Positions 15,842 through 28,394 of a DNA stretch of 45,698 bases are shown in pieces; position 1 is the first letter of the stretch; each line of letters opens with the position of its first letter. The translations under genes and the position numbers were made by a program. Below the pieces are notes generated by a model, which saw only the letters and a list, made by a program, of their open reading frames with translations, searched no databases and was not told the DNA's origin. Source of the stretch: Peptacetobacter sp. (GTDB lineage Bacteria > Bacillota > Clostridia > Peptostreptococcales > Peptostreptococcaceae); contig NZ_JARIBH010000069.1 of the NCBI RefSeq assembly GCF_029264495.1, positions 1 to 45,698 on the forward strand, in the 5' to 3' direction.

Positions 15842-18220
15842 CTATAAAAGGGCTTCTTTTAAAACATCATCCATTTTTTCAACTAATACAAAATTCATAT
15901 CAGCTTTTACATTTTCAGGAATTTCTTCTAAATCAACTTCACATTCAGATGGAAGTAATACTTTTTTAATTCCTGCTCTATGTGCAGCAAGTAATTTTTC
16001 TTTTACTCCTCCTACTGCAAGTACTCTACCTCTTAAAGTTATTTCTCCTGTCATAGCTATATTTCCAGGGACACCTCTATTTGTAAGTGCTGAAATAACT
16101 GCAAGTGCCATTGTTATACCAGCTGAAGGTCCATCTTTTGGTGTAGCACCTTCAGGTAAATGTATATGTATATCTGTATTAGTATAAAATTCTGGATCTA
16201 TTCCTAATTCTTCTGCTTTAGATCTTATATAAGATATTCCTGCTTTTGCAGATTCTTTCATAACATCACCTAATTGACCAGTAAGTACTATATTACCTTT
16301 TCCTTTTAGTACATTTACTTCTACTTCTAAAGTAACTCCACCTACTTCTGTCCATGCAAGTCCTGTAACAAGACCTACTCTAGGTTCATCTTTTGCAAGG
16401 TCATATCTAAATACTTCTTTTCCTAATAATTCTTGAAGGTCATCTATTTTAACATCATAATGTTCTAATGTTGGATCTTCAACATATTTTTTTGCTACTT
16501 TTCTACATATTTTACCAATTGTTCTTTCTAATGTTCTAACACCTGCTTCTCTAGTATAAGAACTTACTATTTTTCTCATAACTTCTTCATCTATACTAAC
16601 AAAGTTTTCTTCTAATGCATTTTCTTTTATTTGCTTTGGAAGTAAATATTTACTTGCTATATTTAATTTTTCTTCTTCTATATATCCAGATACTCTAATT
16701 ATTTCCATTCTATCTAATAATGGTCTTGGTATATTATCTAAACTATTAGCTGTTGTTATAAATAGAACTTTTGATAAATCAAAAGGTATTTCCATATAAT
16801 GGTCTACAAAGTCTTTATTTTGTTCTGGATCTAGAACTTCTAGCATAGCTGCTGCTGGATCTCCTTTATAATCAGATGCCATTTTATCAATCTCATCTAA
16901 TAAAAATACTGGATTTTTACTTCCTGCTTCTTTAACTCCATTTATTATTCTTCCAGGTATTGCACCTACATATGTTCTTCTATGTCCTCTTATTTCTGCT
17001 TCATCTCTAACTCCACCAAGAGAAAGTCTTGTAAACTTTCTTCCTAACGCTCTTGCAACAGATTTTACTATCGATGTTTTACCAACACCTGGAGGTCCAA
17101 CTAAGCATATTATAGGACCTTTTGGAGATTTTGATAATTTTCTAATAGCTAAGTATTCTATTATTCTTTCTTTTACTTTATCTAGGCCATAATGATCTTC
17201 ATTAAGTATTGCCTCTGCTTTTTCTATATCTAATTTATCTTTAGTTTCTTTATTCCAAGGAAGAGAGAATATCATATCTAAATAATTTCTACTTACAGAA
17301 GAATCTGGAGAACTTTGTGGTAGTTTTGCAAATTTTTCTATTTCTTTGTCTATTTTTTCTTTAGTAGCTTTTGGAGCTTTTAATGTTTTTAATTGTTTTT
17401 TATATTTATCTGCTTCACTAGATGAATCCTCATCTTCTCCAAGTTCTTTTTGTATAGCTCTCATCTGTTCTCTTAAATAATATTCTTTCTGAATTTTATT
17501 CATTTGTTTTTTTACTCTTAGAGCTATTTTTTTCTCTATCTTCATTATTTCTACTTCTTCTAATAGAGTCATATATATAAGTTCTAATCTGTTTTTAACA
17601 TCAAATTCTTCTATTATTTCTTGTTTCTTTTCACTTTTTAAATATATATTTGCTGCTATTGTATCTACTAATCTTCCATAATCTTCTATTTCTGAAAGTG
17701 TTATTAGTATTTCTGGTGATATTTTATTTCCTATATTTATATAGTCTTCAAAAGCATCCATTACACTTCTAACCAATGCTTTTATTTCCATATCTTTTTC
17801 TTTATTTGTTATTTCTTCATCTATATTTTCTTCATTATTTTCTATTTCTTCATTGTCTATAGGTACAATTTCATCTATTATAGCCTTATAGTATCCATCT
17901 TCATTATCTACTTCTTTTATAACACCTCTAGATATACCTTCAACTAAAACTCTAACTGTATCTCCTGGTAATTTTATCATTTGTTTTACTTTAGATATAG
18001 TTCCAACTTTATAGAAATCATCTACTTCTGGGTTATCTATTTCTGGATCCTTTTGAGAGGTAAGGAATATTATCTCATCATTTAACATAGCCTCTTCTAG
18101 AGCTTTTATAGATATCTCTCTACCTATATCAAAGTTTAATATCATATATGGGAATATTGATAATCCTCTAAGCGGGATTAATGGTAATTCACGTTCAATT
18201 TTAGTGTATGTATTATTCAT
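15842..18220 (-). CDS. lon: ATP-dependent protease La (LonA)
   Basis: Cytoplasmic hexameric AAA+ protease of 792 residues. LON substrate-binding domain about 10-205 with an acidic insertion at 121-144 ([20 protein letters not shown]), coiled-coil region 215-300, Walker [10 protein letters not shown] at 375-383, Walker B VFLLDEID, and the C-terminal Ser-Lys protease with S699 (KDGPSAG) and K742 (GGVKEK). These match E. coli S679/K722. The start is the ATG at 18220 with AAGGAGATG upstream. Two consensus promoters lie ahead of it, and engB follows in the same transcript. Confidence 0.97.
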   Translation of the reverse strand: MNNTYTKIERELPLIPLRGLSIFPYMILNFDIGREISIKALEEAMLNDEIIFLTSQKDPEIDNPEVDDFYKVGTISKVKQMIKLPGDTVRVLVEGISRGVIKEVDNEDGYYKAIIDEIVPIDNEEIENNEENIDEEITNKEKDMEIKALVRSVMDAFEDYINIGNKISPEILITLSEIEDYGRLVDTIAANIYLKSEKKQEIIEEFDVKNRLELIYMTLLEEVEIMKIEKKIALRVKKQMNKIQKEYYLREQMRAIQKELGEDEDSSSEADKYKKQLKTLKAPKATKEKIDKEIEKFAKLPQSSPDSSVSRNYLDMIFSLPWNKETKDKLDIEKAEAILNEDHYGLDKVKERIIEYLAIRKLSKSPKGPIICLVGPPGVGKTSIVKSVARALGRKFTRLSLGGVRDEAEIRGHRRTYVGAIPGRIINGVKEAGSKNPVFLLDEIDKMASDYKGDPAAAMLEVLDPEQNKDFVDHYMEIPFDLSKVLFITTANSLDNIPRPLLDRMEIIRVSGYIEEEKLNIASKYLLPKQIKENALEENFVSIDEEVMRKIVSSYTREAGVRTLERTIGKICRKVAKKYVEDPTLEHYDVKIDDLQELLGKEVFRYDLAKDEPRVGLVTGLAWTEVGGVTLEVEVNVLKGKGNIVLTGQLGDVMKESAKAGISYIRSKAEELGIDPEFYTNTDIHIHLPEGATPKDGPSAGITMALAVISALTNRGVPGNIAMTGEITLRGRVLAVGGVKEKLLAAHRAGIKKVLLPSECEVDLEEIPENVKADMNFVLVEKMDDVLKEALL

Positions 18221-18263
18221 TCAGTTTTTCATCTCCTTTTTTAAGAATTTCACTGCTTTTACT

Positions 18264-18292
18264 ATTATATCTTTACGGATATTAATTTTCAA
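18264..18292 (-). promoter_or_regulatory. lon proximal promoter (P1)
   Basis: Minus strand TTGAAA (18287-18292), 17 bases, TATAAT (18264-18269), giving a short leader of about 35 bases. Confidence 0.65.
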
Positions 18293-18327
18293 CCGAAAAA
18301 GCTTTAAATTTTATCATTTAATAGATT

Positions 18328-18356
18328 ATTATATCGTTATAAAGATTTATTTGCAA
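18328..18356 (-). promoter_or_regulatory. lon distal promoter (P2)
   Basis: Minus strand TTGCAA (18351-18356), 17 bases, TATAAT (18328-18333). With P1 this forms a tandem pair. No CIRCE or CtsR-type operator is evident. Confidence 0.6.
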
Positions 18357-18437
18357 GTTCATATCTATTATTTTTTATTATATACACTCTATATATTATT
18401 ATACACTATAAATAATTTTTCCTTAACTTTTCTGTGA

Positions 18438-18443
18438 TATAAT
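18438..18443 (+). promoter_or_regulatory. Extended -10 promoter of the chr pair
   Basis: TGTGATATAAT, with TATAAT at 18438-18443, about 50 bases before the first chr gene; no strong -35 hexamer. Confidence 0.5.
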
Positions 18444-18494
18444 ATAGTTGAATTGTCTAAATTTGTAAAATTAAATATTTTAAGGAGGATTTAA

Positions 18495-19007
18495 ATGCTA
18501 AAATTATTTTTGACATTCTTTAAGATTGGTGCTTTTACTTTTGGCGGTGGATATGCTATGGTTCCTCTTATTCAAGATGAATTGGTTACTAAACAACATC
18601 TTGTAGATGAAGATGAATTTTTAGATTATCTTTCAATTGCACAAAGTTATCCAGGTGTTTTAGCAGCAAATATTTCTATTCTTTTGGGATATAGGATAAA
18701 TGGTATTAAAGGTGTTTTAGTTTGTTTGTTAGGAGCTACTATGCCTTCATTTTGTATAGTTATAACACTTGCTTATCTATATTTTGCCAATACATCATCT
18801 AATATACTAGATGGATTTTTTAATGGAGTTAATCCTGTCGTAATTGCACTTATATTATATTCATTTATAAAAATGTTAGATAAACTTCCTAAAAATAAAA
18901 GAAACATTATATTTTTAATTATTTCTTTTGTTTCTGTGGCTTTCTTCAATATAAGTCCAATATATTTAATATTATTAGGAGGTGTTTATAGCCTATGTCT
19001 AAAATAG
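18495..19007 (+). CDS. Chromate-transporter-family protein, half 1
   Basis: Membrane protein of 170 residues, a single-domain (short-chain) member of the CHR family. It starts with the family signature: LFLTFFKIGAFTFGGGYAM, then PLIQDELV and the Q-S-Y-PG-V motif. Five to six hydrophobic segments. Short-chain CHR proteins occur as tandem pairs that work together; the partner overlaps its end by 13 bases. In some species such pairs export chromate, but for most the substrate is unknown. AAGGAGGATTTAA precedes the ATG. The pair is transcribed opposite to the surrounding lon and clpX genes. Confidence 0.85.
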   Translation: MLKLFLTFFKIGAFTFGGGYAMVPLIQDELVTKQHLVDEDEFLDYLSIAQSYPGVLAANISILLGYRINGIKGVLVCLLGATMPSFCIVITLAYLYFANTSSNILDGFFNGVNPVVIALILYSFIKMLDKLPKNKRNIIFLIISFVSVAFFNISPIYLILLGGVYSLCLK

Positions 19008-19522
19008 TGCTTCTTTTTCTTATATTTTTAAAAATCGGTGCATTTAGCTTTGGTGGTGGATATGCTATGCTTCCTTTTATCCAACAAGAATTTATAAATA
19101 AATATCACTTTATTACAAATCAAGAATTTTTGGATTTATTAGCAATTTCTCAATCTACACCAGGTCCAATAGCAATAAATAGTGCTACTTTTGTAGGGTT
19201 TAAAACTGCTGGATTTTGGGGATCTTTAGCTGCTTCTATCGGTGTTGTTATATTTTCATTAGTAGGTCTTACTATCATATCACATTTATTAGATAAATTT
19301 ATGAATAATAAAAGAGTAGAAAATTTATTATTAGTTTTAAGACCGATTACTTTAGGATTTATTTTAGCCGCAGCTGTTTCTTCAGGTAAGGAACTTCATT
19401 GGGGACTTTATGAAATTATTGCTTTTTTAGTAGCTTTATATCTTTTAAAAACAGAAAAAATCGGATCTATAGCAATAGTGTTTGTATTTGGTGCTATAGG
19501 AGTTTTTATGACATTTATATAA
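18995..19522 (+). CDS. Chromate-transporter-family protein, half 2
   Basis: Second short-chain CHR protein, 175 residues, homologous to the first: FLKIGAFSFGGGYAMLPFIQQE at the start and the SQSTPGPIAINSATFVG motif near residue 50. The gene overlaps the previous one by 13 bases with its GGAGGTG ribosome site inside it, so the two are translationally coupled and expected to form a heterodimer of opposite membrane topology. Substrate unknown; sulfate or chromate is assumed from the family only. Confidence 0.85.
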   Translation: MSKIVLLFLIFLKIGAFSFGGGYAMLPFIQQEFINKYHFITNQEFLDLLAISQSTPGPIAINSATFVGFKTAGFWGSLAASIGVVIFSLVGLTIISHLLDKFMNNKRVENLLLVLRPITLGFILAAAVSSGKELHWGLYEIIAFLVALYLLKTEKIGSIAIVFVFGAIGVFMTFI

Positions 19523-19559
19523 AAAAAATTACTGTGTATTTATTACACAGTAATTTTTT
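19523..19559. terminator. Bidirectional terminator between chr pair and clpX
   Basis: 16-bp perfect stem (19523-19538 with 19544-19559) with A- and T-runs at its ends, between convergent genes. Confidence 0.9.
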
Positions 19560-19563
19560 TATA

Positions 19564-20802
19564 CTAATTTTCTTTGTAAACTATTGTTGGTTTTACATCG
19601 TCATTTATAACAGATTCTTTAGTTACAACAACTTTTTCTACATTTTCCTCTGATGGTACTTCATACATTGTATCCATCATTATATTTTCAACTATACTTC
19701 TAAGACCTCTTGCACCAGTATTTCTTTCTATAGCTTTTTTAGCTATTTCTTTAAGAGCATCATCTTCAAATTCAAGTTCTACATCTTCAATTGCAAATAA
19801 TTTCTTATACTGTTTCACTAATGCATTTTTAGGTTCTTTTAATATAGTTACTAGTGCTTCTTCATCTAACATATTTAATGTAGCTATTACAGGTATTCTA
19901 CCTATAAATTCAGGTATTATACCAAATTTAAGTAAATCTTCAGGTAATACATTTTCATATATTTTACCTATATCAAGATTTTTCTTACTTTCTATTTTAG
20001 CTCCAAATCCTAATGTTTTTTCACTAGATCTTCTTTGGATTATTTGTTCTAATCCATCAAAAGCTCCACCTAATATGAATAATATATTAGTTGTATCTAT
20101 TTTTATAAATTCCCGGTTTGGATGTTTTCTTCCACCTTGTGGTGGTACGTTTGCAACTGTTCCTTCTAATATTTTTAAAAGTGCCTGCTGTACCCCTTCA
20201 CCACTTACATCTCTTGTTATAGATACATTTTCAGATTTTCTAGCTATTTTATCTATTTCGTCGATATATATTATACCTTTTTGGGCTTTTTCAACATCAG
20301 AATCAGCTGCTTGTATAAGTTTTAAAAGTATATTTTCAACATCTTCACCAACATATCCAGCTTCTGTAAGTGCTGTTGCATCTGCCATAGCAAATGGAAC
20401 GTTTAAAGTTTTTGCTAATGTCTGAGCAAGTAAGGTTTTACCTGATCCTGTTGGTCCTAAAAGTAATATATTACTTTTCTGAATATCTACATCATTTTCA
20501 GAATTGCTATATATTCTTTTGTAATGATTATACACTGCAACTGAAAGAGCTTTTTTAGCTTTTTCTTGACCAATTACATAATCATTTAATATTTCCATCA
20601 TTTCTTTTGGTTTTGGAAGTGATTCTATTGATGTTGTTTCTTCACTTGCTTCTTCAAATTCTTCTTTGATTATATCTTCGCAAAGTTCAACACATTCATC
20701 ACATATGCAAACATCTGGACCTGCAATAAGTCTTCTTACCTGATCTTGAGTTTTCCCGCAAAAAGAGCATTTCAGCTGTTTTTTATCATCAAATTTTGCC
20801 AT
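19564..20802 (-). CDS. clpX: ClpXP unfoldase subunit ClpX
   Basis: AAA+ ATPase of 412 residues that unfolds substrates and feeds them to ClpP. N-terminal zinc-binding domain with C12, C15, C34 and C37, then Walker A GPTGSGKT, Walker [10 protein letters not shown], pore-loop GYVGED and sensor motifs, and the C-terminal domain. The ClpP-docking loop reads TLGFGAK, so the usual IGF is LGF, a conservative change. It follows clpP by 15 bases with GAGAGGGG before the ATG. Confidence 0.97.
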   Translation of the reverse strand: MAKFDDKKQLKCSFCGKTQDQVRRLIAGPDVCICDECVELCEDIIKEEFEEASEETTSIESLPKPKEMMEILNDYVIGQEKAKKALSVAVYNHYKRIYSNSENDVDIQKSNILLLGPTGSGKTLLAQTLAKTLNVPFAMADATALTEAGYVGEDVENILLKLIQAADSDVEKAQKGIIYIDEIDKIARKSENVSITRDVSGEGVQQALLKILEGTVANVPPQGGRKHPNREFIKIDTTNILFILGGAFDGLEQIIQRRSSEKTLGFGAKIESKKNLDIGKIYENVLPEDLLKFGIIPEFIGRIPVIATLNMLDEEALVTILKEPKNALVKQYKKLFAIEDVELEFEDDALKEIAKKAIERNTGARGLRSIVENIMMDTMYEVPSEENVEKVVVTKESVINDDVKPTIVYKEN

Positions 20803-20817
20803 TAAAATTCCCCTCTC

Positions 20818-21405
20818 TTATAACGGTTTATTTGTTATAACTTCATCTATTAATCCATATTCTAAAGCTTCTGGTGCTTCCATGAAGTTATCTCTTTCTG
20901 TATCAGCCATTATTTTTTCAAGTGGTTGACCTGTATTTTCAGAAAGTATCGTATTTAATTTTTCTTTCATTCTTATAATTCTTTTTGCCCGTATTTCTAT
21001 TTCAGTCGCTTGACCTTGAGCTCCACCTAGTGGTTGATGAATCATTATTTCACTATTTGGAAGAGCATATCTTTTTCCTTTAGCACCTGATGAAAGTAAA
21101 AATGCTCCCATAGATGCTGCCATTCCTATACATATAGTACTAACATCTGGTTTTATATAATTCATAGTATCATATATAGCCATACCAGCTGTTATACTTC
21201 CACCTGGTGAATTTATATATAGATGAATGTCTTTATCAGGGTCTTCAGCTTCAAGGAATAAAAGTTGAGCTACTATAAGTCCTGCTGTATCATCATTTAC
21301 TTCATCACATAAGAATATTATTCTATCTTTTAATAGTCTAGAGAATATATCATAAGATCTTTCCCCACGTCCTGTTTGTTCAACAACATAAGGTACTAAT
21401 GCCAT
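20818..21405 (-). CDS. clpP: ClpP serine protease subunit
   Basis: Tetradecameric protease of 195 residues. The start is the ATG at 21405 ([11 protein letters not shown], the usual ClpP N-terminus) with AAAGGGG upstream; a longer frame starting at 21438 has no ribosome site. Catalytic Ser is in [11 protein letters not shown], His in MIHQPLGG, and Asp near residue 172 in the terminal domain ([10 protein letters not shown]). It is followed directly by clpX and preceded by tig, a common Firmicutes order. Confidence 0.96.
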   Translation of the reverse strand: MALVPYVVEQTGRGERSYDIFSRLLKDRIIFLCDEVNDDTAGLIVAQLLFLEAEDPDKDIHLYINSPGGSITAGMAIYDTMNYIKPDVSTICIGMAASMGAFLLSSGAKGKRYALPNSEIMIHQPLGGAQGQATEIEIRAKRIIRMKEKLNTILSENTGQPLEKIMADTERDNFMEAPEALEYGLIDEVITNKPL

Positions 21406-21441
21406 TTTATATTTAACCCCTTTCTTTTTTACATTCAATAT

Positions 21442-21481
21442 AAGGCTGTCTAAATGTATTTATTACGATTTAGGCAGCCTT
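21442..21481 (-). other. Strong hairpin between tig and clpP, no T-run
   Basis: 14-bp stem (21442-21455 with 21468-21481, one T-G pair) and 12-base loop in the tig-clpP gap. The minus strand continues with ATATTG, not a T-tract, so read-through is expected. It may be an RNA processing or stabilising structure, or a weak attenuator. Confidence 0.5.
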
Positions 21482-21504
21482 GTTATTTCATAATATTTAA
21501 TAGA

Positions 21505-22788
21505 CTATGCTATTGTAGCATTTTCAACTAAGAAGTCTATTGTTTTTCTTACTTTAACCTGACCAGCTATATCTTCTAAATCTTCTGGTCTTAATACTTT
21601 TTTAACTTCTGCAGCTTCCATTTTATACATTTCAGCCATTTTAGCTACTTCTGCATCTACTTCTTCTTCAGTAGCTTCTATATTTTCAAGTTTTCCAACT
21701 TCTTCTAATACAAGAGATCCTCTTACTAACTGTATAGCATCTTCTCTTCTTTCTTCTTTTAAACCATCTAGGTTTTTACCAGTTATTTCTAATAACTGTT
21801 CCATCTGTAATCCCTGACTCTGTAACTGGAATGCTAATTCATTCATCATTCTATTTAACTGTTCTTCAACCATAGAGTTTGGAGTTTCAAAATCAGCTTC
21901 TTCAGCTATTTTATTTACTATTTCATTTCTTATTTGACTTTCTGCAAAGTTTTTAGCTTCTTCTTCTAATTTAGCTTTTATATCAGCTTTTAATTCTTCT
22001 ACTGTTTCAAATTCTGTTGTGTCAGAAACGAATTCATCATTTAATTCTGGAACTTCTTTTACTTTTATAGCATTTATTTTAACTTCAAATTTAGCTGGTT
22101 TTCCTGCTAAATCTGTTCTTGAATATTCTTCTGGGAAAGTAACATTAACTTCTACTTCTTCATTTAATGATTTTCCAGTTAACTGTTCTTCAAAGTTATC
22201 TATGAAAGTATTTGAACCTATTGTTAATTCATAACCTTCTGCATTTCCACCTTCGAATTCAACTCCGTCAACAAATCCTTTAAAGTCTATGTTTACTATA
22301 TCTCCATTTTCAACATTTCTTTCAACGTCTACTAATCTAGAGTTATTTTCTAACATTCTATTTAATTCTTCAGTTACCATTTCTTCAGTTACTTCAGGTA
22401 CATCTTTTTTAACTTCTACACCTTTGTACTGTCCTAATTTAACTTCTGGTCTAACTTCTACTTCTACTGACATAACTAAACCATTGTCTTTGCTTATTTC
22501 ATCAACATCTATTGATGGAGCAGCTATTGGGCTTATTTCTGTTTCTTTTATAGCTACTTCGAATACTTCTGGGAATATAGCATCTATTGCATCACCGTAG
22601 AATATTCCTTCTCCATAGTTCATTTCTATTATTTTTCTAGGAGCTTTACCTTTTCTGAAACCTGGTATATTGTATCTACCTCTTGTTTTTTTATAAGCTT
22701 TTTCTACAGCTCCGTTAAATTTATCGTAGTCTACTGCTATTTTTAAAGTAACTACGTTACCTTCTTTTTTTAGTAATTCTGCTTTCAT
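21505..22788 (-). CDS. tig: Trigger factor (ribosome-bound chaperone)
   Basis: Chaperone and peptidyl-prolyl isomerase of 427 residues. Ribosome-binding N-terminal domain with the signature GFRKGKAPR (residues about 44-52), FKBP-like domain about 155-245, and the helical C-terminal arms. AGGAGGAATTTTAGAAG precedes the ATG. It heads the tig-clpP-clpX cluster and has its own promoter. Confidence 0.96.
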   Translation of the reverse strand: MKAELLKKEGNVVTLKIAVDYDKFNGAVEKAYKKTRGRYNIPGFRKGKAPRKIIEMNYGEGIFYGDAIDAIFPEVFEVAIKETEISPIAAPSIDVDEISKDNGLVMSVEVEVRPEVKLGQYKGVEVKKDVPEVTEEMVTEELNRMLENNSRLVDVERNVENGDIVNIDFKGFVDGVEFEGGNAEGYELTIGSNTFIDNFEEQLTGKSLNEEVEVNVTFPEEYSRTDLAGKPAKFEVKINAIKVKEVPELNDEFVSDTTEFETVEELKADIKAKLEEEAKNFAESQIRNEIVNKIAEEADFETPNSMVEEQLNRMMNELAFQLQSQGLQMEQLLEITGKNLDGLKEERREDAIQLVRGSLVLEEVGKLENIEATEEEVDAEVAKMAEMYKMEAAEVKKVLRPEDLEDIAGQVKVRKTIDFLVENATIA

Positions 22789-22870
22789 CTTCTAAAATTC
22801 CTCCTGATATACGTCTAATATAATCTTTTATGGTATTTTTATCCATTATAAAATTCTATATAACCACTTA

Positions 22871-22900
22871 ATTATATCACATAACTTTTTTTAAATACAA
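22871..22900 (-). promoter_or_regulatory. Promoter of tig
   Basis: Minus strand TTGTAT (22895-22900), 18 bases, extended -10 TGATATAAT with TATAAT at 22871-22876; lies just before the end of the upstream phosphodiesterase gene. Confidence 0.55.
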
Positions 22901-22912
22901 CCTTTCTTATGA

Positions 22913-23383
22913 TTATATTTCAATTTCTTTAACTTTTATATTGCTATCTTCTATTTCCAATATAGCAAAACCTCTTTTAGTCCCACCTCTTGGTAGTGCA
23001 AGGCTTCCTGGATTTATATATAAAACTCCATCAATTACATCTGAAAATGTTTCATGAGAATGACCAAATACTACTATATCTGCACCCTCTCTTTCCGCTT
23101 TTGTTTTTAAAAAATTAAGACCATATTTTACATCGTATCTATGTCCATGACAAACAAAAAATTTCTTTCCTGCAAAATCGAATAGTAATTCTTCTTCTGC
23201 ATCTTCATAATCACAATTTCCTACAACTGCCATAACACCAACACTTGTTTCACTGTATATATATCTAGCATCAGAATAATTATCTCCAGCATGTATAATA
23301 AGGTCACAATTTTTTAAATATGGAATTGCTTTATCTATACATTTTATCATTCTATGAGTATCACTAACTATTCCTATTTTCAT
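22913..23383 (-). CDS. YfcE/MJ0936-family phosphodiesterase
   Basis: Calcineurin-like metallophosphoesterase of 156 residues. Metal ligands are seen in order: D8 and H10 (SDTHR), D in HAGDN, N in VVGNCD, H in CHGHRYD and GHSH near residue 108. Members of this family cleave phosphodiester bonds in vitro, with unknown natural substrate. Its ATG overlaps the stop of the RNase PH/RdgB fusion by one base (TAATG), so translation is coupled. Confidence 0.9.
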   Translation of the reverse strand: MKIGIVSDTHRMIKCIDKAIPYLKNCDLIIHAGDNYSDARYIYSETSVGVMAVVGNCDYEDAEEELLFDFAGKKFFVCHGHRYDVKYGLNFLKTKAEREGADIVVFGHSHETFSDVIDGVLYINPGSLALPRGGTKRGFAILEIEDSNIKVKEIEI

Positions 23384-24732
23384 TATCTCACAACCCTTTT
23401 TATAAATTCTTCTTTCATCTTTTTAAGTGCATTTGCTCTATGACTTATTTTATTTTTTATATCTGGTTCTATTTCTCCAAATGTAGTTTCATAACCTTCT
23501 GGTACAAACATACAATCATATCCAAATCCATTTTCGCCATACTCTTCAAAGGTAATTTTCCCTTCTACAGTTCCTCTAACTGTAAATTCTTTTCCATCAG
23601 GAAGAACAACACCTATTGCACTTACAAATCTTGCAGTTCTTTTTTCCATAGGCACATCTTTCATTGCTTCAAATAATTTTATTCTATTTTCTTCATCAGT
23701 TGCATTTTCTCCAGCATATCTCGCTGAATATATACCCGGTTTTCCATCTAAATAATCTACAACTAATCCAGAATCATCTGCAATAGATATTTTTTTTGTT
23801 AATTTTCCTATAGTTCTCGCTTTAATTAATGCATTATGTTCAAAAGTTTTTCCATCTTCTATTATTTCTATACCGTCTAAATTTACATCTTTTAATGAAT
23901 ATATATTATAATCAAAATCTTTTAATATATCTCCTATTTCTTCAAGTTTATGCTTATTTCCGGTAGCTATTACTACATCTTTTCCGTAGTCCATTCCTAA
24001 AACTTCATCTCCAATTTCTGGAATTGCTTCTCTTTGAATTTTTATTAATTCTTTATTTCCTTTTTCTCCAAGTTCTAATAATTTATTTAAATCTTCCCTG
24101 CTAAATGGAGCTTCTTCTCCTGTTCCTTGAACTTCTACAAATTCTCCCTTATCTGTCATTACAAAATTCATATCTACTTTTGCTGATGAATCTTCTTCGT
24201 AACAAAGATCTAAAATATGATTATTATCTACTATACCTGCACTTATTGCTGATACAAAGTTTTTTATTGGCAATTTTTTTATTTCTTTATTTTTATAAAG
24301 TCCATATATAGCTTGTGCTGCTGCTACAAAACCACCTGTTATAGAAGCTGTTCTTGTTCCACCATCAGCTTGTATAACATCACAGTCTATCCATATTGTT
24401 CTTTCTCCTAATAACTCTAAATCTATTACAGATCTTATCGCTCTTCCTATTAATCTTTGTATTTCTTGAGTTCTTCCATCTATTTTACCTTTTACAGAAT
24501 CTCTTATTTTTCTTTGATGAGTTGCTCTTGGTAGCATAGAATATTCAGCATTTATCCACCCTGTACCAGTATTTCTAAGAAATGGTGGTACTTTATTTTC
24601 TACCGTAGCTGTACATATTACTTTTGTTTCTCCCATTTCTATAAGTACAGATCCTTCAGCATACTTAGTGTAATTTGTTGTTATTTTAACTCTTCTTATT
24701 TCGTCTTTTAGTCTTCCTGATTTTCTTTGCAT
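23383..24732 (-). CDS. rph: Fused RNase PH and RdgB/HAM1 nucleotide pyrophosphatase
   Basis: Two-domain protein of 449 residues. Residues about 1-245 are RNase PH, the phosphorolytic 3'-end tRNA trimming enzyme ([29 protein letters not shown]). Residues about 250-449 are a non-canonical purine NTP pyrophosphatase that removes dITP/XTP ([33 protein letters not shown]). Both active sites look complete, so the fusion is likely functional. I chose the ATG at 24732, nine bases after GAGGTG, over a GTG four codons upstream that lies inside the ribosome site. The same fusion is known in other Firmicutes. ligA lies upstream, 71 bases away. Confidence 0.95.
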   Translation of the reverse strand: MQRKSGRLKDEIRRVKITTNYTKYAEGSVLIEMGETKVICTATVENKVPPFLRNTGTGWINAEYSMLPRATHQRKIRDSVKGKIDGRTQEIQRLIGRAIRSVIDLELLGERTIWIDCDVIQADGGTRTASITGGFVAAAQAIYGLYKNKEIKKLPIKNFVSAISAGIVDNNHILDLCYEEDSSAKVDMNFVMTDKGEFVEVQGTGEEAPFSREDLNKLLELGEKGNKELIKIQREAIPEIGDEVLGMDYGKDVVIATGNKHKLEEIGDILKDFDYNIYSLKDVNLDGIEIIEDGKTFEHNALIKARTIGKLTKKISIADDSGLVVDYLDGKPGIYSARYAGENATDEENRIKLFEAMKDVPMEKRTARFVSAIGVVLPDGKEFTVRGTVEGKITFEEYGENGFGYDCMFVPEGYETTFGEIEPDIKNKISHRANALKKMKEEFIKRVVR

Positions 24733-24803
24733 ATAAAAATTCACCTCTTATTTTAATTAAAGAATATTCTCTATATAATATAGGATTATATATTTTTTAT
24801 TAT

Positions 24804-26858
<2,055 letters not shown>

Positions 26859-26970
26859 TTAAAATTTTATTATTTCTTCTTATATATAGATTATCATACT
26901 TCTTAATTTTCTTCACTTTTTTAATTTCATTTAATTAAGTTATTTTTTCAACTTTTGTAATAATTTTAAT

Positions 26971-26995
26971 AAAAAAAGAGAGTCTTTCAACTCTC
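26971..26995 (-). terminator. Terminator of folC
   Basis: Minus strand GAGAGT (26990-26995) with ACTCTC (26978-26983), loop TGAAAG, followed by seven Ts, 19 bases after the folC stop. Confidence 0.85.
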
Positions 26996-27013
26996 CAATA
27001 TTTAAAATTTTGT

Positions 27014-28330
27014 TTATTCAAAATCATAATCACTTATTTTTCTCATAAGTGTTCTAACTTCTCCTATCATATATAAAGAACCTGCACTTATTATAACACT
27101 ATCTTTATCAGATATTTCTATAGTTCTTTTTAGAGCATCCTCTATATTATCCACAGATTCCACATGTTTTGTGTATTTTTCTATTTTTTTCTTTAATTTA
27201 TTTGCTGATATTTTTCTAGGATTGTTTGGTTCTGTAACAATAATTTTTGTAAATGACGGAACTAATATATCTAATACAGAATCTATATCTTTATCCTCTA
27301 ACATTCCTATCATAAGTATTAATTTCTTATTTTTAAAATTTTTGTCTATTACATTTTTTAATGATTTAGCTCCATCTTCGTTATGAGCTCCATCAATTAT
27401 GAAAGTAGGATTTTCCATTATTTTTTCTACTCTTCCAGGCCATTTTGTTTCCTTTATTCCTAGTTTTATACTTTCATCTGTAATATTTTCTATTTTATTA
27501 CTTTTTCTTAGATACTCTATTGCATTTATAGCAGTTATACAATTTTTTACTTGATGTTCTCCAATTAAATTTATTTCCATATTTTTAAATGATTTATTTC
27601 CTATTGTGAAATTAAATTTTTGAGAATTTATATCATTCTTTATTATTGCAATACTATCAAATTTAGCTTCTATATAATCTGTATTTTTCTCTTTTGCAAT
27701 GTTTTTTAGTACATTTTCAGCATTTTCACTTTGAGAATATACAACAACCGCAGAATTTTCTTTTATTATTCCACCTTTTTCATAACTTATTTTTTCTATT
27801 GTATCTCCAAGAACTTTTGTATGGTCTAAACTTATTGAAGTAATTACACTAATTAACGGTTCTTTTATTATATTTGTAGAATCGTATCTTCCTCCAAGTC
27901 CAACTTCTAAAACAACATAATCAACTTTCTCCCATTTATATATTAAAAATGCCATTGCTGTTACAAGTTCAAACTCTGTTGGAGAAGAATAACCTTCTTC
28001 TATCATTTTTTCAACCCGCACTTTTATTTCTGATATAGCTTTTGCTATTTGTTCATCTGATATATTTTTTCCATTTATTCTTATTCTTTCATTGAAAACT
28101 TCTAAAAATGGTGATGTAAAAAGTCCTACTTTATAACCACTCTTTTCTAAAATTTTAGCTATAAAAGAACAAACTGAACCCTTCCCATTTGTGCCCGCAA
28201 CATGAATTATTTTTAATCCATTCTGTGGGTTTCCTAGTTTTTCCATAAGTTTTTCAGTTGTTTCTAAGCCTAATTTCATTCCAAATTTATGACTATTAGA
28301 TATATATTTCAAAGCTTCTTGATAATCCAT
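27014..28330 (-). CDS. folC: Folylpolyglutamate synthase / dihydrofolate synthase
   Basis: Adds glutamate to folates (and possibly to dihydropteroate). 438 residues, Mur-ligase-like fold. P-loop HVAGTNGKGSV near residue 45, GLGGRYDSTN near 145 and the C-terminal domain with DGAHN. The start is the ATG at 28330 preceded by GGAGGAAAAT. It follows valS, from which it is separated by a hairpin with a short T-run, so it is probably expressed by read-through. Confidence 0.94.
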   Translation of the reverse strand: MDYQEALKYISNSHKFGMKLGLETTEKLMEKLGNPQNGLKIIHVAGTNGKGSVCSFIAKILEKSGYKVGLFTSPFLEVFNERIRINGKNISDEQIAKAISEIKVRVEKMIEEGYSSPTEFELVTAMAFLIYKWEKVDYVVLEVGLGGRYDSTNIIKEPLISVITSISLDHTKVLGDTIEKISYEKGGIIKENSAVVVYSQSENAENVLKNIAKEKNTDYIEAKFDSIAIIKNDINSQKFNFTIGNKSFKNMEINLIGEHQVKNCITAINAIEYLRKSNKIENITDESIKLGIKETKWPGRVEKIMENPTFIIDGAHNEDGAKSLKNVIDKNFKNKKLILMIGMLEDKDIDSVLDILVPSFTKIIVTEPNNPRKISANKLKKKIEKYTKHVESVDNIEDALKRTIEISDKDSVIISAGSLYMIGEVRTLMRKISDYDFE

Positions 28331-28349
28331 ATTTTCCTCCAATCACAAA

Positions 28350-28373
28350 GAGATGTACAAAAGTGTACATCTC
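28350..28373 (-). terminator. Hairpin between valS and folC (weak terminator)
   Basis: 10-bp perfect stem GAGATGTACA/TGTACATCTC (28350-28359 with 28364-28373) with 4-base loop, followed by only TTT on the minus strand; partial termination likely. Confidence 0.6.
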
Positions 28374-28394
28374 CTTACTTTTATAAAATGATAT

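Noticed and set aside
15660..16187. 175-residue open frame on the + strand spanning the engB-lon junction
   Set aside because: Antisense to two conserved genes, no ribosome site, Ser/Thr/Phe-rich composition typical of antisense frames.
18204..18437. 77-residue hydrophobic frame in the lon upstream region
   Set aside because: Overlaps the tandem lon promoters and lacks a ribosome site; AT-rich noise.
19564..20802. LGF instead of IGF in the ClpP-docking loop of ClpX
   Set aside because: Conservative replacement that should still dock ClpP; not worth a separate finding.
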